Assembly (NCBI GenBank): GCA_946407175.1
Contig: CAMJNB010000061.1
Span: 1-7,243, forward strand
Direction: 5' to 3'
DNA length: 7,243 nt
DNA from: an uncultured Selenomonadales bacterium
GTDB taxonomy: Bacteria > Bacillota_C > Negativicutes > Selenomonadales > Selenomonadaceae
A program made the position numbers and the translations under genes. A model generated the notes under the pieces. It made no database searches and had not been told where the DNA came from. It saw only the letters and a program-made list of their open reading frames with translations. Every line of letters starts with the position of its first letter. Position 1 is the first letter of the stretch. This document shows, piece by piece, positions 1 through 4,688 of the stretch.

Positions 1-817
1 CCTTCGCGTCAGAGTCAGCGTTGAAATTAAAATTGACGTGACGAATATATTTCTGCGCGGCGCCGTCACGAATTTTTTCAAGTACCTCCGCCATAAGCGC
101 TTGAAATTCTTTCGGCTGAAAGTTTACGCTGTCAATCAGAATTGGAACTTGCTTTATAAAAAATTCTTCCGCCGTGTAGAGATTATTCAGCGTCGGAATT
201 ATTTTAAAGTCGCCGCGTCGCAGAATTTCTTCAAGCTGACGCAGGTAAAAACCCAGCACGATTAGCCTTTGGTCAATCGTCAATCGGCGCTGTTGCAGAA
301 TTGAAATTGCCGTGAACTGAATTTCAGTGAATTGTAAAATAACTTCCGGCGGTACGTTTGATTCGCTTACAAAAATTTGACGGTTAGCCCAAGCCGGTAA
401 ATTTATTTCGGACGTTTCAAATTCAATGCGGCTTTTTGAATTTAGAATCAGTCGCGCGGCAAGCGGACAGGTTAAAGTTAAACTTCGCTCAATCACGCCG
501 CCGAATTTATAAAGTTGGCGCGGATAACTGCGGCAGAGTTGCGAAATATTTTCTTCGCCGCGTTGCATTTGGATTGAACAAAGTCCCGCCGCATTTAAAA
601 ACGGACAGGCGCCGCCTTCCTGCTTTATAAAATATTCGCCGTTATCAAATACAATGTGTCGCGTCAATTCGCGTTCGTCACTTTCAATGTCGCGGTACTT
701 ATTAAAAGTTTCGGCGTCGACTTCAATTTTCCAATTCCGCCTGCAACAATTTGCGGGACAAATTTTTCCGTCGCACTTAAACTTTGCAACGTACTTAGGC
801 TGTAGGTAAACGTGCAT
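1..817 (-). CDS. fliB: Flagellin lysine-N-methylase, FliB family (3' end cut off by window edge)
   Basis: The minus-strand frame is open from the ATG at 817-815 to the left edge, giving 272 residues without a stop; the C-terminus lies outside the window. The N-terminus reads LQPKYVAKFKC, followed by a cysteine cluster (Cys15, Cys20, Cys24, Cys25). Next come CPFL (Cys71), GLCSIQ (Cys80), LCRSYPRQ (Cys95) and RSLTLTCPLAARLIL (Cys117). This order of cysteine motifs is the signature of the FliB family, which methylates lysine side chains of flagellin; the cysteines are thought to hold a metal or Fe-S cluster. Full family members are usually about 370-400 residues, so roughly a quarter to a third is missing. 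The ribosome-binding site is weak (GGTG about 6 nt before the ATG). The gene is divergent from cobI. Flagellin itself is not in the window, so the substrate is inferred from the family. Related cysteine-cluster proteins with other substrates are the main alternative. Confidence 0.85.
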   Translation of the reverse strand, partial: MHVYLQPKYVAKFKCDGKICPANCCRRNWKIEVDAETFNKYRDIESDERELTRHIVFDNGEYFIKQEGGACPFLNAAGLCSIQMQRGEENISQLCRSYPRQLYKFGGVIERSLTLTCPLAARLILNSKSRIEFETSEINLPAWANRQIFVSESNVPPEVILQFTEIQFTAISILQQRRLTIDQRLIVLGFYLRQLEEILRRGDFKIIPTLNNLYTAEEFFIKQVPILIDSVNFQPKEFQALMAEVLEKIRDGAAQKYIRHVNFNFNADSDAK

Positions 818-833
818 AATTTTCACCGGCAGG

Positions 834-861
834 ATTTTATCACAAAAATTAATTCTTGCAA
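834..861 (-). promoter_or_regulatory. Candidate promoter for the fliB-family gene
   Basis: Read on the minus strand, TTGCAA (861-856) is followed after 16 nt by TAAAAT (839-834). Transcription would begin near 827, leaving only about 10 nt before the ATG. That short leader fits the weak ribosome-binding site but lowers confidence. The -35 hexamer is the same palindromic TTGCAA used by the proposed cobI promoter on the other strand. Confidence 0.4.
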
Positions 862-884
862 ATTTTCAGCGCGTAAAATAAAAT
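856..884 (+). promoter_or_regulatory. Candidate sigma-70 promoter for cobI
   Basis: TTGCAA at 856-861 and TAAAAT at 879-884 are separated by 17 nt, a near-consensus vegetative promoter. Transcription would start near 891, giving a 5' leader of about 42 nt that carries the GGAGG ribosome-binding site at 919-923. No riboswitch fits in so short a leader, so direct cobalamin control at the RNA level is not apparent. Confidence 0.55.
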
Positions 885-932
885 TACGGCATAAGTATTC
901 TTGCATACGTGTAATATTGGAGGCAGTTTTAT

Positions 933-1640
933 ATGGAAGGAAAATTTTACGGCGTGGGCGTGGGTCCCGGCGATTCGGAGCTTTTGACGATTAAGGCGGT
1001 CAATGCGATTAAAAATGCCGACGTGATTATTGCGCCGAAGACAGAAAAAAAAGAAGGCAGTGTCGCCTTAACTATTGCCGCGCCGTACATTTCGGATGCC
1101 GAAATTATTTTTCAAACTTTTCCAATGGTAAAGCACTTTGAAGAGTCCAAAGAAATTTTTGAACAGAATACGAATCAAATTTTAGATTTTCTGCGCGCAG
1201 GTAAAAACGTCGCCTTTCTGACTTTAGGAGATCCGATGTTTTTCAGCACGTACATTTACATTTTCAACCTGCTGAAAAATTCCGGCGCTGACATTGAGAC
1301 GATAGCGGGAGTGCCGGCATTTTTGGCGATAGCAAGTCATATCGGCAGGGCGGCGGCGTACGGCAACGATATCATTACGATTATTCCTGCCACTGCGCCG
1401 AAAGAAAAAATTGTCGCCGCGCTGAAGGTTTCAGATTCCGCCGTATTGATGAAAGTCTACAAAAACTTCGCTGACGTAGTTGACATGCTGGACGCTGAAA
1501 ATATGATTGATGACGCGGTACTTATCAGCAGGTACGGGCTTGACGATGAAAAAATTATTTCTGACATTAGCGCGCACCGCGATGACAAGCTGAATTACCT
1601 TTCAACGATTTTAACTCGGCGCGGTAAGATTGAAGATTAA
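933..1640 (+). CDS. cobI: Precorrin-2 / cobalt-factor-2 C20-methyltransferase
   Basis: This 235-residue protein belongs to the tetrapyrrole (SAM-dependent) methylase family and best resembles CobI/CbiL, which adds a methyl group at C20 of precorrin-2 or cobalt-factor II in cytoplasmic cobalamin synthesis. The nucleotide-binding loop GVGVGPGD lies at residues 7-14, followed by ELLTIKAV, which is typical of CobI/CbiL. The second motif TLGDPMFFST is around residues 97-106, and GVPAF is at 126-130. The length matches the usual 225-240 residues. The ATG at 933 has GGAGG at 919-923 with a 9 nt spacer. Which pathway applies (oxygen-dependent precorrin-2 or anaerobic cobalt-factor II) cannot be told from this gene; an anaerobic firmicute would favour the latter, where the name is cbiL. 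No other cobalamin genes are in the window. The 3' end overlaps the convergent pilO-like gene by 30 bp. Confidence 0.88.
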   Translation: MEGKFYGVGVGPGDSELLTIKAVNAIKNADVIIAPKTEKKEGSVALTIAAPYISDAEIIFQTFPMVKHFEESKEIFEQNTNQILDFLRAGKNVAFLTLGDPMFFSTYIYIFNLLKNSGADIETIAGVPAFLAIASHIGRAAAYGNDIITIIPATAPKEKIVAALKVSDSAVLMKVYKNFADVVDMLDAENMIDDAVLISRYGLDDEKIISDISAHRDDKLNYLSTILTRRGKIED

Positions 1641-2177
1641 AAGTTCAATGTCGCCGGTCAAAATATTTTTGTCGCTCGCAAGGGAAATTGTTTCAAGCGC
1701 CGTAAATCTTTCGCCGTTTAAAATGTCGCGCAGAAAATTCAGCGTCGCGATATAATCCGCCTCGACTTTAATTTTTACCGATTGACGCAAAATATTTTTA
1801 TCGCCCTCGTCACCTTCAGCACCTTTAGCACTTTCAACCGGTTCAAGTTCGCCCATTTGCACGGAAGTTACGAGGACTTTATTTTTTTCTGCGATTTTAT
1901 AAATTTCTGCGGCAAAAGTGTCTTGAGAATTTTCAATCGGCAAAAGTTCCCGCGCAGATTTAAGCCGCGTTTCGGTCAGCGCCAAAAATTTTTCAATGTC
2001 GCCGTGACGTTTTTTAAATTCCTGCAAATTTTTTTCGACTGCGTGAAGTCTGCGTGACTCCAACTGCGCGGCGGAAGTTTCGCTTTTAATCGGCGCGTAA
2101 ATCAGTTTTACGAAAAGAAATGTTGCAAAAAGACAAAGTGCAAGCGTGATTAGCGGTAAAAATTTTTCGCGATTCAA
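1611..2177 (-). CDS. pilO: PilO-like type IV pilus / type II secretion assembly protein
   Basis: The 188-residue product has one N-terminal membrane helix (about residues 8-28) after a short basic cytoplasmic tail. A charged, heptad-like helical stretch (about 37-75) ends in LLPIEN, and a C-terminal alpha/beta domain contains VKIKVEADYIATLNFLRDI and a closing strand pattern. This is the architecture of PilO, the bitopic inner-membrane protein that pairs with PilN to form the alignment platform of type IV pili and related type II secretion systems. The start is TTG at 2177-2175, supported by TGAGGA at 2190-2185 with a 7 nt spacer. An acidic, Gly/Glu/Ala-rich stretch (about 111-127) interrupts the C-terminal domain. 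No pilM, pilN, pilQ or pilin gene adjoins it: upstream is rpsR behind a terminator, downstream is the convergent cobI. The fold assignment is reasonably firm; the exact system served is not known. Confidence 0.7.
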   Translation of the reverse strand: MNREKFLPLITLALCLFATFLFVKLIYAPIKSETSAAQLESRRLHAVEKNLQEFKKRHGDIEKFLALTETRLKSARELLPIENSQDTFAAEIYKIAEKNKVLVTSVQMGELEPVESAKGAEGDEGDKNILRQSVKIKVEADYIATLNFLRDILNGERFTALETISLASDKNILTGDIELLIFNLTAPS

Positions 2178-2189
2178 TTAAATATCCTC

Positions 2190-2228
2190 AAAAAAAATGG
2201 TCGGTGAAAATTTAAATTTCACTGACCA
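2190..2228 (-). terminator. Intrinsic terminator of the rpsF-ssb-rpsR operon
   Basis: Read on the minus strand, the inverted repeat TGGTCAGTGAAA / TTTCACCGACCA (2228-2198) pairs over 12 positions, with one G-U pair, around a 7-nt AT loop. It is followed directly by eight T residues (2197-2190). This is a textbook Rho-independent terminator in the direction of the ribosomal operon. In the plus direction there is no T-tract, so it acts on one strand only. The T-tract runs straight into the GAGGA ribosome-binding site of the pilO-like gene. Confidence 0.85.
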
Positions 2229-2243
2229 AATTTAGTTTAACCT

Positions 2244-2324
2244 TTAGCAAGTAGCCTGTAGCTAGTAGCTTTTAGCCGGTATATTTTAATAGCTACCAGC
2301 TACCCGCTACCAGCTAATCACTAA
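2244..2324. repeat. Two degenerate 7-bp repeat arrays in inverted orientation
   Basis: Positions 2244-2278 hold five heptamers of the form (G/T)TAGCNN. After an 11-bp AT-rich gap, positions 2290-2324 hold five more in the opposite orientation, which read (G/T)TAGNNN on the minus strand. The two halves are complementary in part: GTAGCTAGTAGCT pairs with AGCTACCAGCTAC except for one G-U pair, and further GTAGC/GCTAC and TTAGC/GCTAA blocks extend the pairing. A long interrupted hairpin could form in RNA or cruciform DNA. The right-hand array begins at the TAG stop codon of rpsR (2323-2321). Confidence 0.75.
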
Positions 2325-2551
2325 TCCGCAGTAAACGGCAAAAGTGCAATGTTGCGCGCGCGCTTAATGGCGATCGTCACTTGACGCTGATGCTTGGCGC
2401 AGTTGCCCGAAATGCGACGCGGAAGAATTTTGCCACGTTCTGTAGTAAAGCGACGAAGTTTCGCCGCGTCTTTATAATCAATTTTTTCGACTTTGTCCAC
2501 GCAGAAGGCGCAAACCTTGCGGCGCGGGCGTCTGCCTCTTTCTTTACGCAT
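2321..2551 (-). CDS. rpsR: 30S ribosomal protein S18
   Basis: The 76-residue protein has the S18 signature KVCAFCVDK near the N-terminus, [26 protein letters not shown] in the middle and [13 protein letters not shown] at the end. S18 binds 16S rRNA in the platform of the small subunit as a heterodimer with S6. Cys14, Cys17, Cys51 and His54 form a C-x2-C ... C-x2-H set, so this is probably a zinc-binding (C+) version. The chosen ATG at 2551-2549 is preceded by GAGG at 2564-2561 with 9 nt spacing. An in-frame ATG at 2566 overlaps that ribosome-binding site and would add five residues not typical of S18. It is the third gene of the rpsF-ssb-rpsR operon, 46 bp after ssb. Confidence 0.97.
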   Translation of the reverse strand: MRKERGRRPRRKVCAFCVDKVEKIDYKDAAKLRRFTTERGKILPRRISGNCAKHQRQVTIAIKRARNIALLPFTAD

Positions 2552-2597
2552 AATTTCAAACCTCATTCAATCTAAAGAAAAATTAGTTGCAACGGAA

Positions 2598-3038
2598 TCA
2601 GAAAGGCAACTTTTCATCGGAAATTTCGTCGCCGGAAAAGTCGTCGTCAAAATTATCGTTAGCGGGCGGCGTGGAAGGTTTAGTCACGTATCTTTCGCCG
2701 GAAGATTCGCCATCGCGTTGTTTACTGCCGGCAAATTCGATATTGTCAACCCAAATATCAACGCCGGAACGTTTGGTGCCGTCTTGACCGGTGTAGCTGT
2801 AAGTTCGCAATGAGCCTTCAACCAAAACGCGCGAACCTTTTTTGAGATAGCGTCCGCAAAATTCCGCCGTCTTTTCCCATGCCGTCAAGTTGAAAAAATC
2901 TACGTCGGTCTGACCTGTTTCCGCATTTTTAAAGCGACGACTTACGGCAATTCCCATTCTTGACATAGCTTTACCGCTTGGCGTGTATTTCACTTCGGGA
3001 TCTTTTGTCAAGTTACCGGTAAGAAAAACCTTGTTCAT
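2598..3038 (-). CDS. ssb: Single-stranded DNA-binding protein
   Basis: The 146-residue protein starts MNKVFLTGNLTKDPEVKYT, typical of bacterial SSB. The N-terminal OB fold spans about residues 1-105, with aromatic residues in the usual places (Trp54 in LTAWEKTAEF, Trp96 in DIWVDNIEF). It is followed by a short, flexible, Ser/Gly/Pro/Asp-rich linker and the acidic tip DEKLPF, which recruits replication and repair proteins in characterised SSBs. It coats single-stranded DNA as a tetramer during replication, repair and recombination. The ATG at 3038-3036 lies 2 nt after the rpsF stop codon, and its GAGG (3050-3047) lies inside the end of rpsF, which suggests translational coupling. A lysine in the tip makes it slightly less acidic than the common DDDIPF form. 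Confidence 0.97.
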   Translation of the reverse strand: MNKVFLTGNLTKDPEVKYTPSGKAMSRMGIAVSRRFKNAETGQTDVDFFNLTAWEKTAEFCGRYLKKGSRVLVEGSLRTYSYTGQDGTKRSGVDIWVDNIEFAGSKQRDGESSGERYVTKPSTPPANDNFDDDFSGDEISDEKLPF

Positions 3039-3040
3039 GA

Positions 3041-3334
3041 TTACGCCTCTTTCTCGTCGGAGCGAACAATCATATGCTTAAGAACTTCGTCGGTAATTTT
3101 CATTACGCGATCGCATTCATTAATGCAAGCCGGCTCGCACTTGGTGTAGAAAAGAACGTAGTAGCCTTCGCTTTCCTTTTTGATTTCGTAAGCAAGACGC
3201 TTTTTACCCCAGCGGTCTTCCTTTTCAATCGTGCCGCCGTTTGCCGCAATAAGTTTTGAAAACTTATCAATCACTGCGTTGGTAGCTTCTTCGTCAAGCG
3301 GTCTGATGATGAATAAAATTTCGTACTTCCTCAA
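3041..3334 (-). CDS. rpsF: 30S ribosomal protein S6
   Basis: The protein opens MRKYEILFIIRPLDEEA and contains EDRWGKKRLAYEIKKESEGYYVLF, both typical of S6, which pairs with S18 on the small-subunit platform. The start chosen is TTG at 3334-3332: AGGAGG (3348-3343) lies 8 nt upstream and the product then begins MRKYE like other S6 proteins, giving 97 residues. A GTG at 3343-3341 in the same frame would add three residues but overlaps the ribosome-binding site, so it is unlikely. It is the first gene of the conserved rpsF-ssb-rpsR operon, driven by the promoter at 3403-3430. A short hairpin in the leader (3361-3376) may be structural only. Confidence 0.96.
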   Translation of the reverse strand: MRKYEILFIIRPLDEEATNAVIDKFSKLIAANGGTIEKEDRWGKKRLAYEIKKESEGYYVLFYTKCEPACINECDRVMKITDEVLKHMIVRSDEKEA

Positions 3335-3340
3335 AATGTA

Positions 3341-3348
3341 CACCTCCT
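3341..3348 (-). promoter_or_regulatory. Ribosome-binding site that sets the rpsF TTG start
   Basis: On the minus strand this reads AGGAGGTG, a near-perfect match to the anti-Shine-Dalgarno sequence. The TTG at 3334 lies 8 nt beyond the AGGAGG core, the optimal distance. The in-frame GTG at 3343 is part of the site itself and cannot sensibly be the start. Confidence 0.85.
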
Positions 3349-3402
3349 CTTTGGACTTTGGCTCAATTAAATGAGCAGGGAAGAATAACTCAATGGATTG
3401 TA

Positions 3403-3430
3403 ATTATAACACAGAAAAAATTTTTTGCAA
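3403..3430 (-). promoter_or_regulatory. Promoter of the rpsF-ssb-rpsR operon
   Basis: On the minus strand, TTGCAA (3430-3425) is followed after 16 nt by a perfect TATAAT (3408-3403) preceded by TGT, an extended -10 element. Poly-A/T runs flank the -35 region and could add an UP-like effect. Transcription should start near 3396, leaving a leader of about 60 nt before the TTG start of rpsF. A strong vegetative promoter is what a ribosomal operon needs. Confidence 0.8.
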
Positions 3431-3537
3431 GAATTTTTTTAGATTTACTTTTTCTTTAGCGCAAAGATTTACAGCTATGATACATCCGCGCCGGCTTTTT
3501 TTATTTATGCCGTTATATAGCGACGTAAAAAATTTTT

Positions 3538-3556
3538 CTTGTAATGATTTTGCAAG
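3538..3556. repeat. Inverted repeat overlapping the promoter of the substrate-binding gene
   Basis: CTTGTAA (3538-3544) and TTGCAAG (3550-3556) form an inverted repeat with one mismatch and a 5-nt spacer. It covers the -35 hexamer and half of the promoter spacer of the downstream gene. Its position suits a repressor operator, but no regulator is known and the arms are short. Confidence 0.35.
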
Positions 3557-3567
3557 TGGGATATAAT
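3539..3567 (+). promoter_or_regulatory. Promoter of the substrate-binding protein gene
   Basis: TTGTAA at 3539-3544 and a perfect TATAAT at 3562-3567 are spaced by 17 nt. Transcription would begin near 3574, giving a short leader of about 26 nt that contains the AGGAGG at 3585-3590. The downstream genes rimO, cinA and the following ones have no equally clear promoter, so they may share this transcript in part. Confidence 0.75.
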
Positions 3568-3599
3568 GACGACGAATTTTTTTCAGGAGGGGAACCAAA

Positions 3600-4640
3600 A
3601 TGCGTCGGTACACGGTCTTGTTTTTAACGGCGTTTGTGTTTGTACTTTCGGCGATAGCAGGGACATCTTATCGCGCGGGGGCTGATGAAAGAGTCTCGGA
3701 AGTCGAATTGTCGGCATACACAACGTTGCCGGCAGAAACCGTTACCATTTTGGCAGAGGCGTATGAAAAAGAAAATCACGTGCGAATAAATTTTGTACCG
3801 TTACCGTCAAAAGATTTAATTCAAAAAACTAAAGACGACGCTGTTTCAGACCCTACCGTCGTTGAAACGGTAGATTTAATTTTGGCTGAAAGCGGCGTTT
3901 TAAATTCTCTTGCCGAACAAAATCTTTTGGCGTCGTACACTTCTGAAAGTATCGACGCAGTTAAAAATAATCTTAAGGACAAGCATGACCGCTGGACAGG
4001 CGTTTGGTACGATCCGATTATTTTTTGCACGAACAAAGATTATCTCGGCAAGCTGAAAGAAATTCCAGACACTTGGTCGGCGCTTGCAAACTTTCGCGGC
4101 GTAAGAATCGGCATTACAGATTTCATAGCGGCGGACGCGGCGTCAAATTTAATGTTTCAAATGATTGCCAATTTCGGCGAAGTGGAGACGTACAAAATTC
4201 TGCGCGGACTTCATCCGAAAGTTGTACAGTACACAAAATTTTTATCAAACCCCGTGCGTCAAGCGGGTATGGGCGAAACAGACATTTCCATTGCCGTTGA
4301 AAGTGAAACCATTCGCTATATGCAGGAAGGTTATCCGCTGAAAATAATTTATCCTTCGGACGGTACCGCGTATATTTTGACAGGCGTTGCGCTTGCCGAT
4401 AAAAATTCCGCCAAAAGTCTTGAGGCTCAGAAATTTGCCGATTGGCTTTTAAGTGACAATGCCCAGCTTGCATTGCAGAGTAACGGTTTTTATTTTATTT
4501 CTACGAATCCCAACACGTTGGCGTATAAATCTTTCGCGGGAAAAAATCTTGTACTCTTCCAAAATTCGCCTGCCTTCAATGAACAGCAGCGCTTAAATTT
4601 TTTGGATCGTTGGGCTAAGCACGTGAGATTTAGGGATTAG
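3600..4640 (+). CDS. ABC transporter substrate-binding protein, Fe3+-type (COG1840-like)
   Basis: The 346-residue protein has a signal peptide: a basic N-terminus (MRR), a hydrophobic core at about residues 5-20 and an AxA site at Ala18-Ala20, with another possible cut after AGA further on. No lipobox cysteine is present, so it should be a free periplasmic protein. The mature part follows the order seen in AfuA/FbpA-like binding proteins: LSAYTTLPAET, VDLILAESG, GVWYDPIIFCTNKDYL, FRGVRIGITDF, YPLKIIYPSDGTAYILTGVAL, KFADWLLSDNAQ and a C-terminal NGFYFISTNP. Such proteins deliver ferric iron or small organic anions to an ABC importer. The adjacent tyrosine pair typical of true ferric-binding proteins is not seen (FYF instead), so the ligand is open. 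The ATG has AGGAGG 9 nt upstream. No permease or ATPase gene is next to it; the next gene is rimO. The last codons run into a heptamer repeat. Confidence 0.8.
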   Translation: MRRYTVLFLTAFVFVLSAIAGTSYRAGADERVSEVELSAYTTLPAETVTILAEAYEKENHVRINFVPLPSKDLIQKTKDDAVSDPTVVETVDLILAESGVLNSLAEQNLLASYTSESIDAVKNNLKDKHDRWTGVWYDPIIFCTNKDYLGKLKEIPDTWSALANFRGVRIGITDFIAADAASNLMFQMIANFGEVETYKILRGLHPKVVQYTKFLSNPVRQAGMGETDISIAVESETIRYMQEGYPLKIIYPSDGTAYILTGVALADKNSAKSLEAQKFADWLLSDNAQLALQSNGFYFISTNPNTLAYKSFAGKNLVLFQNSPAFNEQQRLNFLDRWAKHVRFRD

Positions 4641-4671
4641 CTATTAGCCATTAGCTTTTAGCTGTTAATAA
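4630..4671 (+). repeat. Degenerate 7-bp tandem repeat after the substrate-binding gene
   Basis: Six heptamers in register: TTAGGGA (4630-4636), then four copies of the form TTAGCNN (4637-4664), then TTAATAA (4665-4671). The first unit and part of the second encode the last residues and the TAG stop (4638-4640) of the upstream gene. Because 7 is not a multiple of 3, the TAG/TAA triplets fall in all three forward frames (4638, 4645, 4652, 4659, 4666). The array ends just before the ribosome-binding site of rimO. Confidence 0.8.
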
Positions 4672-4688
4672 ATAGGAGAAGGAACATT

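Noticed and set aside
38..630. Plus-strand open frames at 38-265 and 436-630
   Set aside because: They lie opposite the clear fliB-family frame, have no ribosome-binding site and show the basic, aromatic-rich composition of antisense shadows.
1630..1665. Terminator hairpin after cobI
   Set aside because: The only inverted repeat (TTGAA/TTCAA) has 5 bp, is AT-rich and has no T-tract.
2549..2566. Earlier ATG for rpsR at 2566
   Set aside because: It overlaps the GAGG ribosome-binding site that serves the ATG at 2551, and the added residues are not found in S18.
3335..3396. S6:S18-binding autoregulatory RNA in the rpsF leader
   Set aside because: Only a 5-bp hairpin (3361-3376) is visible, and the bulged CCG expected for that motif is not seen.
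3490..3510. Terminator at GCGCCGGC followed by seven T residues
   Set aside because: The GC block is a short self-palindrome with no room for a loop, and no gene ends before it on the plus strand.
3404..3613. Minus-strand frame of 69 codons between rpsF and the substrate-binding gene
   Set aside because: It starts inside the next gene, covers two predicted promoters, lacks a ribosome-binding site and resembles no protein.
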